This document shows positions 8,688 to 18,212 of a DNA stretch of 64,000 nt, one piece after another. The notes under the pieces are model-generated. The model did not search any database, was not told the origin of the DNA, and saw only the letters and a program-made list of their open reading frames with translations. Source of the DNA: Corynebacterium variabile (GTDB taxonomy: Bacteria > Actinomycetota > Actinomycetes > Mycobacteriales > Mycobacteriaceae); assembly GCF_006539825.1 (NCBI RefSeq), contig NZ_BJNT01000012.1, positions 62,001-126,000 of the forward strand. The letters are read 5' to 3'. The stretch's first letter is position 1, and each line of letters starts with the position of its first letter. The translations under genes and the position numbers were made by a program.

Positions 8688-9740
8688 CTACTGATTGTCG
8701 GAATCGGTGGACGGATGGGAACCGCAGGTACTGCCGATGTGCAGTTCGTGCGGGTGAAAGGTCTGGATATCGTCGGGCCGTCGCCCGGAGGCGAGTTCGA
8801 CGAGTTTGCGGATGGCGCTGGACGCCATGACGTGGGTGGGCTGGACGATGGTCGTCAGGTCGATGTAGGCGTTGCGCAGACCGCGGGCGCCGTCGAAACC
8901 GACGACAGCCATGTCCGCGGGAACGCGGATTCCGGCGTGGACGAGCCGGTTTATGAGGCCTGTCGCGATGGCGTCGGCGCCACACACCACGACCTCCGGA
9001 AGTGTCTTCTGTCCGAGGAGGTACTCGGCGGCGATGTCGCCGCCGACGATGTTCAGCTCGGTGGACATGATCCGGTTCTTCGGAATGATGATCCCCGCTC
9101 CGGTTGCGGAGGCGAGGAATCCCTCGATGCGACGGCTTGTCGCATAGGAACGGAATCCTCCGGTGGCAATGGCGATGTCCCGGTAGCCGTGGCTGAGGAC
9201 GTGATCCATGAGGTCACGACCTGCCTGGAAATCGTCGATACCGTCGAAGGGGATGTCCTGTATCTGGGGGATGCGTCGAGAAAGCAGAACGACAGGAACG
9301 TGACTCTGCCGGAGTTCGCGGATTCGTTCGCCGTCATCGAGATTGAGCGTGGTGAGAATGATCCCCCGTGCGCCGGCCTCGGTGAGTGCGTTCACGGATC
9401 GGCGGACCTGGGCGGGGTTACCGTCACTGTTGGCGACGAGCACCTCCATGTCGAGTTCGCGGGCGGCACGGACCGCCTCCCTGGCGAGCTCGGCGTAGAA
9501 GGGGTTCATCACGTCGCCGAGGACGAGACCGACAGATCCACCATGGGCGGTGGTACCGGTGTTGACCTCCAGACCGCGCTTCTTCGCTTCCTTGAGGATG
9601 CGGTGGCGCAGACCGTCGGACACACCCGGCTTGCCGTTGAGTGCGTAGCTGACGGTGGCCCGGGAAACACCGAGGTCGCGTGCGAGGGCAGCAGCAGTGG
9701 TGCTGCTGGTGGAGCGGCGACGCTCTACTGCTGCGGTCAT
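8688..9740 (-). CDS. LacI-family transcriptional regulator
   Basis: A repressor-type protein with an N-terminal helix-turn-helix (TAAALARDLGVSRATVSYALNG) and a periplasmic-binding-protein-like sensor domain (SVGLVLGDVMNPFYAELA onward; VVGFDGARG near the C-terminus). I placed the start at the ATG at 9740, which follows a purine-rich AGGCAGGGC; a GTG at 9758 has no ribosome site. It is the first gene of the operon, 12 bp before the reductase, so it probably controls itself and the pathway. LacI sensors usually bind sugars or sugar acids, which argues against a simple fatty acid as inducer. Confidence 0.9.
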   Translation of the reverse strand: MTAAVERRRSTSSTTAAALARDLGVSRATVSYALNGKPGVSDGLRHRILKEAKKRGLEVNTGTTAHGGSVGLVLGDVMNPFYAELAREAVRAARELDMEVLVANSDGNPAQVRRSVNALTEAGARGIILTTLNLDDGERIRELRQSHVPVVLLSRRIPQIQDIPFDGIDDFQAGRDLMDHVLSHGYRDIAIATGGFRSYATSRRIEGFLASATGAGIIIPKNRIMSTELNIVGGDIAAEYLLGQKTLPEVVVCGADAIATGLINRLVHAGIRVPADMAVVGFDGARGLRNAYIDLTTIVQPTHVMASSAIRKLVELASGRRPDDIQTFHPHELHIGSTCGSHPSTDSDNQ

Positions 9741-10107
9741 ACTTGTGCCCTGCCTCACATTTGACTATCGGTGTGGAACGGAATACTTCCACTCGTCGAA
9801 CATGTTAAGCAATCGTTCACTGATCGCCGCGTTCACCTGGTCATTTGTCGCCGTCGCCGACTACCGCGAGCGAGAATTCCCGCCGGAATGCGAGTTCCCG
9901 TCCGCCCCGGTTGCGCGGCGTGAGGGCCAGATGATTCTGCAGGCATGCCCATTTTCCGCATCCCGTATGAACTTCCGAGCTCTCCCTGCGGCGGTTTCCC
10001 CAGGTTGCGACTGAACCTCAGACAAAGTACCTTGCGCGACTGTGATCCACGTCTCTACTGTTAGCTGAGTCCGTATTCACTGACGGCCACAACACCGAGG
10101 AGAACCC
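9741..10107. other. Divergent regulatory region between lacI-type gene and GDSL lipoprotein gene
   Basis: 367 bp without a convincing gene. It must hold the promoter of the seven-gene operon (minus strand) and that of the lipoprotein (plus strand). The only strong element seen is the inverted repeat at 9773-9792. A possible minus-strand -35 (TTAACA) lies around 9809-9814. A GAGGAG ribosome site for the lipoprotein is at about 10096-10101. Confidence 0.5.
9773..9792. promoter_or_regulatory. Candidate operator of the LacI-type regulator
   Basis: A 20-bp interrupted palindrome, GTGGAA-N8-TTCCAC, with perfect 6-bp arms, centred 42 bp upstream of the regulator's start codon. The size and symmetry suit a LacI-family dimer, and the position suits repression of the operon promoter. 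The central bases are not the usual CG of many LacI operators, so this is an inference. Confidence 0.45.
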
Positions 10108-11211
10108 ATGAGCAGGATGCCCACAGGCTGGATGAAAGCCGCCACCGCCACCATCGCGATCGGCACCCTGGCCCTCGCCGGGTGCAGCTCGTCGGACGAT
10201 TCCACCACGACCGACACACCCACGTCAGCCGGTGCTTCAGCCGACACATCGGGCACGCCAGCCGCCCCTACCGGTGAGCCCCTCGCCGGCGGGGCAATTA
10301 CCGAGGGGGTCTTCTTCGGCGACAGCCTCACCGACGCCGGCACCTACGGCTACCGCTTCACCACCATGCCAGGACAGACCTGGGCCCAGCACATCGCCGA
10401 CGGCCTCGGCCAGTCGACGGAATCCAACGAGCACGTCGCTGACCCGAATGATGTCTACGTCGGCAAGCCCGGAGAGCCCGGCCCCGGTGGCCTGAACTAC
10501 GCCGAAGGCGGTGCCAAGGCGAACTCCGCGTACTCCGCGGTCTCGGACGCCGCAGACGGAACACCGATCTCCGTGAAGGTCCAGGTCGACCGCTTCCTCG
10601 AGCAGCACCAGAAGTTCGACCCGGACCAGCTCGCCACGGTGTACATCGGCACCAACGATGTCGCCTACAACTACGACCCCTCCATCAACCCGGAGATGGC
10701 GCAGTCCCTGCGCGACAACACACCTGCCCCGGAGAACGTCATGGCGTCCGAGGACGCGCGCGTGCGCACCGCCGCATCCGACGAGGCCGACCAGGTCCAG
10801 CGCATGCTGGACAACGGCGCGGAGCACATCCTGGTGTTCAACGTCTTCGACCTCGCGAAGCTCCCCTGGTTCGAGTCCGACGCATCCCGCGACTACGTCC
10901 ATACGCTCGCGACCTCCTACAACGACGAGTTGACGAACTCCCTGCCGGACGATCCCCGTGTCCAGGTGCTGGACACCTGGTCCTTCGTCGACGATCTGGT
11001 GGAGAACAAGGAGGACAACGGCTTCACCCACGGCGCCAATGAGGACGCCTGCCGCGAACCCGGCCAGAACGTCTGCGAGAAGGACGCCTGGGCCAGTGAG
11101 GACGCCGACCAGACATACATCTTCAGCGCCGCCGAGCACATGACGACACGCGCGAACGAACTCCTCGCCGACTACGTGACCGCGCAGATCAACGAGAAGT
11201 TCGGGAAGTAG
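10108..11211 (+). CDS. GDSL/SGNH-family lipoprotein esterase
   Basis: A secreted, lipid-anchored hydrolase of 367 aa. A signal peptide ends in the lipobox LALAGCSS (Cys about residue 26), followed by a Ser/Thr-rich linker. The SGNH blocks are visible: GDSLTDAG with the nucleophilic serine (about residue 72), a glycine in GGAKANSAY, IGTNDV with the asparagine, and the C-terminal Asp/His pair in DQTYIFSAAEHMT. This is the architecture of GDSL esterases/lipases of the haemolysin/phospholipase-like type. It probably acts on esters outside the membrane; the substrate is unknown. The ATG follows GAGGAG by 6 nt. It stands alone, diverging from the LacI operon. Confidence 0.85.
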   Translation: MSRMPTGWMKAATATIAIGTLALAGCSSSDDSTTTDTPTSAGASADTSGTPAAPTGEPLAGGAITEGVFFGDSLTDAGTYGYRFTTMPGQTWAQHIADGLGQSTESNEHVADPNDVYVGKPGEPGPGGLNYAEGGAKANSAYSAVSDAADGTPISVKVQVDRFLEQHQKFDPDQLATVYIGTNDVAYNYDPSINPEMAQSLRDNTPAPENVMASEDARVRTAASDEADQVQRMLDNGAEHILVFNVFDLAKLPWFESDASRDYVHTLATSYNDELTNSLPDDPRVQVLDTWSFVDDLVENKEDNGFTHGANEDACREPGQNVCEKDAWASEDADQTYIFSAAEHMTTRANELLADYVTAQINEKFGK

Positions 11212-11215
11212 CCCC

Positions 11216-11734
11216 CTACCCCTCCGTCGGCCGCCAGAACCCGAGGTGCGGCGCCGCAGCCTCGTCCTCCAACGCCGGACCGTGGATCTCGATGACGCGC
11301 TGCCCCCGCGCCGCGACCTCGCGGCAGGGCAGATCGAAGGTCGGGTTCTCGGGGTCATCACCGGTCAGAGTCGCCAGCTTCTTCTCCGACAGTGCGTAGA
11401 CGATCCGGCCGATGCCGGTCCAGTACACCGCACCGGTGCACATCACGCACGGCTCGGCACTGGTGTAGAGCGTCGCTCCGGCGAGTTCCTCCAGCATCCG
11501 CTTCGTCGCAGCCTCAGCGGCCGCAGTGAGCTCGGCATGCTGGGTGGGATCGCCCTCCGGGGGCATCGAGTTGTTGCCCTTCGCCGAGAGGACGACGCCG
11601 TCGGCGTCCACCACGAGGGCGGCGAACGGGTGGCGCCCCCGCTGCTTCGACTCCTCGGAGAGTTCGATGGCCCGGCGCAGGAATCCCAGGTCAGTCTCGG
11701 TGAGTCCGGCGTTGTCGGTGAGGTTGTCAGTCAT
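11216..11734 (-). CDS. Nucleoside/nucleobase deaminase (CDA fold, guanine-deaminase-like)
   Basis: A zinc-dependent deaminase of 172 aa with the HAE motif (QHAELTAAAEA) and the second zinc site PCVMCTGAVYW. These are the signatures of the group that includes GuaD-type guanine deaminases and TadA. The preceding gene encodes a xanthine/uracil-type permease and overlaps it by 8 bp (ATGACTGA), which favours a free-base substrate such as guanine over tRNA. The start was set at the coupled ATG; the upstream 15 codons lie inside the permease gene. Unlike its partner permease, the frame here is intact. Confidence 0.85.
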   Translation of the reverse strand: MTDNLTDNAGLTETDLGFLRRAIELSEESKQRGRHPFAALVVDADGVVLSAKGNNSMPPEGDPTQHAELTAAAEAATKRMLEELAGATLYTSAEPCVMCTGAVYWTGIGRIVYALSEKKLATLTGDDPENPTFDLPCREVAARGQRVIEIHGPALEDEAAAPHLGFWRPTEG

Positions 11735-13060
11735 TGTCGGTGTTCTTTCGGTTGAGGATGAGATTGAGGACCACCGCACAGATCGCGCAGAGGAAGATGC
11801 CGCTGTCCAGCACCAGACGGGCAGTGCCGGAAAAGTGTCCGAAGAGTTCCGGGGACGCCATCGGCAGCACGCCCACGGAAAGGGATACCGCCACGATCAG
11901 CGCGTTGTTCGTCCCCTCGAACTTCACCCGGGCGAGTTCCTGGATACCGGCGGCGGAGGTCACGCCGAACATGATGATCGCACTACCGCCCAGCACGGAC
12001 GGCGGGATGGCGGCGATGACCGCCCCGAGTTTCGGTACCAGGCCCATGAGCACCATGATGACGCCGGCGACAGTGACCACGAAACGGCTGCGGACCTTCG
12101 TCATGGCGATCAGGCCGGTGTTCTGGCTGAAGGCGTTGAGTGGGAATCCGTTGAAGAACCCGCTGACGACCGCGGCGAATCCCTCACCACGGAAGGTGTC
12201 CGAGAGCCGACGCTGGGTGATCGGGGCCTTGATCATCCGGCCGATGGCGAGGCTGTTGCCGGTGGTCTCGGCCATGATGACGATGAGGGCGAGCGTCATC
12301 ACGAGGACCGGCGACAGGCTGAACTGCGAACTGCCGAAGTGCAGCGGGGCGGAGATTCCGATCCAGTCCGCGTCCGCGACACCGGAGAAGTCGGTCAGTC
12401 CCATGCACAGAGCTACGACAGTGCCGACGACCATGCCGATGAGCACCGAGAGACTGGCCAGCAGTCCGGTGAACATGACATAGCCGATAACCGTGACCAG
12501 GACAGTCACCGTGACGAGGATGAGGTATTTCGTGGCGCCGAAGTCGTCTGCATTCTCACCGCCACCGAACCAGCCGGCGGCGGTCGGCATAAGGGAGATG
12601 CCGACGATGGTGATGAGGCAGCCGATGACGACCCGCGGGAAGAACCGCAGCAGGCGCGAGAAGAACGGCGCAAGGATCACACCAAGCACACCGGCGGCGA
12701 TGACGGACCCAAGATGTAACGGATCCCGTAGTCCTCGCCGATGAGCAGCATCGGTGCCAGGGCGATGAAGGACGCCCCCTGGATCAGCGGGAGCCGGGAT
12801 CCGAACCGCCAGATGTCGGTGGTCTGCAGGACGGTGACGAGACCGCCGATGATGAGGTTGCAGTTGATCAGGATGATGACCTCGGAGTTGTCGAGGCCGA
12901 GGGCGGAACCGAGGATGAGGGGCACGGCGACAATGCCGGCGTAGATGACGAGGACAAGCTGGAGCCCGAGACTGAGCATGGAGCGCCACGGGAGGACCTC
13001 GTCGACCTCCGGCGGATTCAGCCTGTCGGGGCGGGTGGAGGGTGGAGTTGTGGAGGACAT
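11727..13060 (-). pseudogene. NCS2-family xanthine/uracil permease, interrupted by a frameshift
   Basis: A nucleobase:cation symporter-2 protein. The N-terminal part (start ATG 13060, through GIRYILG) is in one frame and the rest (SVIAAGVLGVILAPFF onward to 11727) is in another. The homologous sequence joins if one base is added near 12706-12712, in the run read as TTGGGTCC on the minus strand. The downstream part keeps the family signature QNTGLIAMTKVRSR and the conserved glutamate of MAETTGNSLA, which favours a xanthine or uric-acid transporter. It is coupled to the deaminase. It may be a real pseudogene or a single-base error in a G run; everything else looks under selection. Confidence 0.8.
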
Positions 13061-13191
13061 GGACGCAGAAAGTATGGCGATCCGGACGATGTGCACAGTG
13101 AGTGTCCATCGTTCATTCCGATACATCGCTGTGCAGCTCCCCTCCCCTGTTTCGCGCTGCGGTGTGCGGCCGGAGGACGTACGGTGCTGCT

Positions 13192-14107
13192 GTGCGACTC
13201 ACTCTGGAACAGGTCGAGGCCTTCGTCCTCGCCCCCGGCACGGCTCCTTCTCCAGGGCCGCCCGGGCAATGGGACGCAGTCAGTCCACGGTGAGCACATC
13301 CATCGCGAACCTGGAGATCGCGCTGGACACAGAGCTGTTCGACCGATCCTCGCGTTTCCCGGTTCTCACCGCGGAAGACGAGACGCTGCTCCAGGAGGCC
13401 AAGGCCCTCTATGACCGCGGACACGCCTACGAGCGGCTCGGGGACTCCCTCTTCCAGGGCCAGCCGACGAACATCACCCTGGCGGTGGGGATCCCCACCG
13501 TCAGCTCTCCCCTGTACTCACCCGGTTCGCCGACGAGTTCCCCTTCGTCGACCTGACCATCCGGAATCCAGCGAACGGTGACGTGCGTTCCAGCGTGCTG
13601 GATGACGAGACACTGCTGGGGGTCGCCTTTGCCCTGCCGGACTACCCGGAGGATCTGGCGTTCCGTCAGCTCGGTAGGCTGTTCATGACGCATGTGGTGC
13701 ACCGCGACCATCCGCTGGCTACTGTCCGTAGCCCCAGCTTCGACGACATCCGTGACGTCCGGCATCTCGCCTACGCCTCGTACTCTCGAGCATTGCCGAC
13801 CAGTGAGTACCTGCAGTCGACGCAGACCTGGCATTCCGACAGCTACCAGGCGCTCATCGAGTTGATGAAGTCCGGCGTGGGGTGGGCGACGGTCCCTCGC
13901 CAGCTCATTCTCAAGGGGATCGCCACCGGAGAGCTCGTGGAGCTGCAGCTGGGCGCGTACCCGTTCACCGACTGGGAGATGAACGTGGACCTCATCTGAC
14001 GGCGGGGACGCCGGTTCCCGCCGGTCGAGGAATGGCTGCGCCTCCAACTCTGTCGGCACCGCATCCACGAGGTCGGCCGCGACGGACAGGAAACGACGCG
14101 GTTGTGA
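13192..14107 (+). pseudogene. LysR-family regulator, two frameshifts plus a nonsense codon
   Basis: Pieces of one LysR protein occur in order on the plus strand: the start of the winged helix (RLTLEQVEAFVLA) from a GTG at 13192, the recognition-helix region (GSFSRAARAMGRSQSTVS) in a second frame from about 13243, and the effector domain (RFADEFPFVDLTIRNP onward) in a third frame from about 13522. The joins lie in CGCCCCCGG (about 13229-13237) and CACCCGG (about 13519-13525). The last frame meets TGA at 13997-13999 where continuing sequence reads RRGRRFPPVEEWLRLQL to a second TGA at 14105, so a Trp codon was probably lost. It diverges from the permease gene and was probably its regulator. Confidence 0.75.
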
Positions 14108-14353
14108 GGGTTCACCTTCCATCACCCCCATTCGAGAAATCTTTACCCTTACACTGTTCCCAAGAAAATGTTCCACTAGACTATCTCTCAGCACAGTCAC
14201 TACTATAGAATACCCTTTGCCCCGACGACCGCCATTCGACGAGCCGCTCTACTTCACAAAGCAGCAGAACCCATTAGGAAATAAATACAAGCACACAAGA
14301 ACGCAAGTGGCGAACTTGCAGTTATTAATAGCAATTCATCAACTACAGGAAAA
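14108..14353. other. A+T-rich junction upstream of the OLD-family gene
   Basis: Base composition changes abruptly here from G+C-rich to near-balanced, marking the left edge of an acquired segment. A possible plus-strand -10 (TAGAAT at 14206-14211) is present without a good -35. No integrase, tRNA end or clear flanking direct repeat was found. Confidence 0.5.
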
Positions 14354-16153
14354 ATGACAAATCGGAATCTCACTGAAGGGAATCGTGTTTTGAAACTACG
14401 CAAAGTATCTGTAAGAAAGTATAGAAGTATCGATCGGCAGGCAAGTTTCGATGTGGGGAATTTCTCGGTCCTCATTGGACCCAATAATCAAGGCAAGTCT
14501 AACCTGCTTAGAGCAACGGCATTGGGAATGGCAATCATCCGGGGATGGAGTCGTATAGCACCGGGTCGGAGCGCCCTTCGAGAACCCCCAATCTCTTACG
14601 TGCTCTCAGTATCACGTCGAGGTATTCCCTCACATAGTCATGGTGCAGACATAGAGTATTATTGGGATAGAGATTTTCCAGTGTTTGCACGACAGAGAAA
14701 AGGGGCTCAGACCAGTACAATCATACAGCTTGATTTTGCTCTAAGTGCCTCCGAGCGGGACGAATTTAAATCTTCCACAGGTATCTCCATCAACGACAAC
14801 CTTCCCATCAAAATAACCCTGGGTGAAATGAAAGTCAAACTCGAAGTACCCAAGCAAGGTAAGGGAAATCACGATCTCAAATCAAGGGCAATCGCACGCT
14901 TTGTGGACAAGCACATTTCAATGCTGTATATTCCAGCAATTCGAACAAATTTGACTGCGATCGACATAGCGCAAGAGATTCTCACATCAAGACGACGGAA
15001 GCTCCAAGAAGACGAAGAATATAATCAACTTCTCGAAAAGATTCAGTCCTACCATGATTCGATAGATTCTGATGTTGAGGAAATCCTAAAGCGCACTCTA
15101 GATAGATTCGTTCCAGGTACACTGGCGGTTGACTTAAAGACCAAGTCCGTAGCAAGTTCCTGGGAAATTGAGGATATCTCGATAGATGACGGTTCTTTGA
15201 CTTCGCTAACATCTAAAGGTGATGGTATTCAGAGCTTGGTCGCCCTAGCCCTTACGCTCGAGTGGACCCGCTCAAGAAATCACCCCGATAGACAACTTAT
15301 CATTGCAGTCGAAGAGCCAGAATCGCACCTTCATCCTGGAGCCATCCATGAACTCAGATCAGTCCTATCGGGGATTTCCGAGGACCATCAGGTTATGGTT
15401 ACCACCCACAGTCAGTCACTAGTGAATAGAAATAGTATTGGTCAGAACGTGATCGTGAGCGATCGCACCGCACATCCAGCTCGAAACATTGAAGATCTAA
15501 GAAAAATACTCGGAGTAGAAGTATCGGATTCTCTCACTAGTGCTGAGGTCATGATAATACTTGAAGGAAAACTGGACTACTTAACACTACCAAAGATTCT
15601 GGGTCTGAAGGAACCACGAGTCCGGGAACTCATTAAATCTGGTAGAATCACTTTCATGGCAGCTGGTTCCGGAAGTAAAATATCAACCCTTGTGGCTGCT
15701 GCCAATGCCATACTAGCAAAACCCATCGCGATCGTAGACGGAGACAGTGCAGGAAAGAGCGACGTCAAGAAACTCCTTGAGTCCGGCAAGATCAACAATA
15801 CTTCCGTGGTCTCAATTGCGAGACCGAACAGCAAGTATTCAGAATTGGAGGATCTCTTCAAAGACTCCATCTACATGGAAAGTGTCGAATCCGTCATTGG
15901 ATTCTCGCTCAACGAGAAACAGAAGTCCACTCTCGCAAATGGCCAGACTCAAGCTTGGAGCGAACGACTCCAGAGAATTCTCGAAGATTGTGGAGTGCCA
16001 GATGCCGAGAAAACAGTCGCTAAGGCCAAATCCGTTGTCGCCGACCGAGTTTCCGCCTCGGTAGACCGAGGGGAAAATGTAATTCGGGAAGAGTGCTCTC
16101 AAATTATTGACAGGATGGCAGAAATGATCGTCCGAAGCACCCCAGAGAGGTAA
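14354..16153 (+). CDS. OLD-family ATP-dependent endonuclease (ABC ATPase + TOPRIM)
   Basis: A 599-aa protein with Walker A GPNNQGKS (residues 42-49), a signature/Walker B region (LIIAVEEPESHLHP, about 315-328), an H-loop in TTHSQSLV, and a C-terminal TOPRIM domain with the metal glutamate in ILEGKLDY (about 404) and the DGD motif (about 461-463). OLD proteins are DNA nucleases, many of them phage-defence factors. No UvrD-like partner adjoins it, so it would be a class 1, stand-alone type rather than a Gabija pair. A TTG at 14390 preceded by GAAGGG would give MKLRKVS, the usual family start, and may be the true one. Codon use and A+T content differ sharply from both neighbours. It converges on lepA. 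Confidence 0.88.
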   Translation: MTNRNLTEGNRVLKLRKVSVRKYRSIDRQASFDVGNFSVLIGPNNQGKSNLLRATALGMAIIRGWSRIAPGRSALREPPISYVLSVSRRGIPSHSHGADIEYYWDRDFPVFARQRKGAQTSTIIQLDFALSASERDEFKSSTGISINDNLPIKITLGEMKVKLEVPKQGKGNHDLKSRAIARFVDKHISMLYIPAIRTNLTAIDIAQEILTSRRRKLQEDEEYNQLLEKIQSYHDSIDSDVEEILKRTLDRFVPGTLAVDLKTKSVASSWEIEDISIDDGSLTSLTSKGDGIQSLVALALTLEWTRSRNHPDRQLIIAVEEPESHLHPGAIHELRSVLSGISEDHQVMVTTHSQSLVNRNSIGQNVIVSDRTAHPARNIEDLRKILGVEVSDSLTSAEVMIILEGKLDYLTLPKILGLKEPRVRELIKSGRITFMAAGSGSKISTLVAAANAILAKPIAIVDGDSAGKSDVKKLLESGKINNTSVVSIARPNSKYSELEDLFKDSIYMESVESVIGFSLNEKQKSTLANGQTQAWSERLQRILEDCGVPDAEKTVAKAKSVVADRVSASVDRGENVIREECSQIIDRMAEMIVRSTPER

Positions 16154-16189
16154 CTTCTAGTTTAGGGATACGGCGGAAGTTTTCTACTT

Positions 16190-18040
16190 TTAGCCCTCAT
16201 CAGTCGACAAAGCAGCAACAAACGCCTCCTGCGGCACAGACACCGACCCAATGGACTTCATGCGCTTCTTGCCTTCCTTCTGCTTCTCCAGCAGCTTCTT
16301 CTTGCGGGAGATGTCGCCACCATAGCACTTACTGAGGACATCCTTACGCAAAGCGCGGATATTTGTGCGGGAGATGATCTTCGACCCGATGGCCGCCTGC
16401 ACCGGCACCTCGAACTGCTGACGGGGGATCAGCTCCTTGAGCTTCTTCGTCATCTTATTGCCGTAATGCAGGGCATTCTCCCGGTGCACGATCGCAGCGA
16501 AGGCGTCCACCGGCTCCCCCTGCAGCAGGATGTCGACCTTCACCAGATCCGCCAGCTGCTCGCCGTTCTCCTCGTAGTTCAGCGACGCATAGCCCTTCGT
16601 CTTCGACTTCAGCATGTCGAAGAAGTCGAAGATGATCTCACCCATCGGCATGTAGTAGCGCAGCTCCACACGGTCCGTCGACAGGAAGTCCATGTTCTTC
16701 ATCTGGCCGCGCTTCTCCTGGCACAGAGTCATCACCCCACCCAGGAACTCCTCCGGCACGATGATGGTCATGTCCACCATCGGCTCGTAGACCTCCTTGA
16801 TCTTCCCCTCCGGCCAGTCCGACGGGTTCTGCACGAACAGCTCCTCGCCGTTCTCCGCGACCACCTTGTAGACCACGCTCGGCGCGGTCGAAATCAGGTC
16901 CAGGTCGAACTCGCGCTCCAGACGCGTCCTGGTGATCTCCATGTGTAGCAGCCCCAGGAAGCCACAACGGAAACCGAAGCCCAGCGCAGTGGACGTCTCC
17001 GGCTCGAAGGTCAGCGAAGCATCATTGAGCTGCAGCTTCTCGATCGCCTCACGCAGATCCGGGTACTGGTCGGCCGAGACCGGGAACAGGCCCGAGTAGA
17101 CCATCGGTGTCGGCTCCGAGTAGCCCTTCAACGGCTCCGTCGCCCCCTTGTTCGCCCACGTCACCGTGTCGCCCACCTTCGACAGGCGCACATCCTTCAC
17201 ACCCGTGATGATGTAGCCCACCTCCCCCACGCCGAGGCCCTTCGACTTCGTCGGCTGCGGGGAGACCACACCGATCTCCAACGCCTCATGCGTCGAGCCC
17301 GAGGACATCATCGTGATCTTCTGGCGCGGCTCCAGCGTGCCGTCGACCATACGGATATAGGTCACCACACCACGGAAGATGTCGTAGACCGAGTCGAAGA
17401 TCAGCGCGCGGGCCGGCGCATCCTCATCACCGGTCGGGGACGGCACCAGCTCACAGACCTTGTCCAGCATCTCCGGGATGCCCTCACCGGTCTTCGCCGA
17501 GATACGCAGCACCTCCTCCGGCTCACAGCCGATGATGTTCGCGATCTCCAGGGAGTACTTCTCCGGATCCGCCGCCGGCAGGTCGATCTTGTTGAGGACC
17601 GGGATGATCTCCAGGTCTTTCTCCATCGCCAGATAGAGGTTCGCCAGGGTCTGCGCCTCGATGCCCTGCGCGGCGTCCACCAGCAGGATCGCACCCTCAC
17701 ACGCCTCCAGGGCGCGCGAGACCTCGTAGGTGAAGTCCACGTGGCCGGGGGTGTCGATGAGGTGCATCACCAGCTCCTCGCCCTTGTTCGCCCCGGAGCG
17801 CGGGATCCACGGCAGGCGCACGTTCTGCGCCTTGATGGTGATGCCGCGTTCGCGCTCGATGTCCATGTTGTCCAGGTACTGATCGCGCATGTCACGGTCG
17901 TCGATGACGCCGGAGAGCTGCAGTATGCGGTCCGCCAGGGTGGACTTGCCGTGGTCGATGTGGGCGATGATGCAGAAGTTGCGGATACGACTCGGCTCCG
18001 TGAACGTGTCGAGGGCGTAATTCTGCTGCTTCGGCGCCAT
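16190..18040 (-). CDS. lepA: Elongation factor 4 (LepA)
   Basis: A ribosome-binding translational GTPase of 616 aa. The G1 motif is AHIDHGKST, followed by switch regions ([10 protein letters not shown]), DTPGHVDF and NKIDLP. The LepA-specific C-terminal region is present ([14 protein letters not shown] near the end). The start was placed at the ATG at 18040 because AGGAGG lies 8 nt upstream and translation begins [13 protein letters not shown]; 24 upstream in-frame codons were rejected. It is flanked by an acquired OLD gene on its 3' side, while its 5' side faces a divergent membrane-protein gene. Confidence 0.98.
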   Translation of the reverse strand: MAPKQQNYALDTFTEPSRIRNFCIIAHIDHGKSTLADRILQLSGVIDDRDMRDQYLDNMDIERERGITIKAQNVRLPWIPRSGANKGEELVMHLIDTPGHVDFTYEVSRALEACEGAILLVDAAQGIEAQTLANLYLAMEKDLEIIPVLNKIDLPAADPEKYSLEIANIIGCEPEEVLRISAKTGEGIPEMLDKVCELVPSPTGDEDAPARALIFDSVYDIFRGVVTYIRMVDGTLEPRQKITMMSSGSTHEALEIGVVSPQPTKSKGLGVGEVGYIITGVKDVRLSKVGDTVTWANKGATEPLKGYSEPTPMVYSGLFPVSADQYPDLREAIEKLQLNDASLTFEPETSTALGFGFRCGFLGLLHMEITRTRLEREFDLDLISTAPSVVYKVVAENGEELFVQNPSDWPEGKIKEVYEPMVDMTIIVPEEFLGGVMTLCQEKRGQMKNMDFLSTDRVELRYYMPMGEIIFDFFDMLKSKTKGYASLNYEENGEQLADLVKVDILLQGEPVDAFAAIVHRENALHYGNKMTKKLKELIPRQQFEVPVQAAIGSKIISRTNIRALRKDVLSKCYGGDISRKKKLLEKQKEGKKRMKSIGSVSVPQEAFVAALSTDEG

Positions 18041-18197
18041 GGGGGTCCTCCTGGTGATGCGCTGCCCTGGCCCGGGGTGCCGGGCAGGTGGATATCGGGT
18101 CGAGCCTACCAAGTGGCCCCGCGCCCCCTGCCCGACGACACCACGCCGCCGCCACAGCCCCGATCACCCTCACACTGCCCGCACCCCAACTGTCAGT

Positions 18198-18206
18198 TAA
18201 GATAAT
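18198..18206 (+). promoter_or_regulatory. -10 element of a probable leaderless promoter
   Basis: TAAGATAAT contains overlapping -10 hexamers (TAAGAT and GATAAT). The second ends 6 nt before the ATG at 18213, which would place the transcription start at or next to the start codon. No ribosome-binding site is seen, as expected for leaderless mRNA. Confidence 0.5.
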
Positions 18207-18212
18207 CCCGTT

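Noticed and set aside
14354..16153. OLD gene as the GajA half of a Gabija system
   Set aside because: No UvrD-like gajB follows; the next gene is lepA on the opposite strand.
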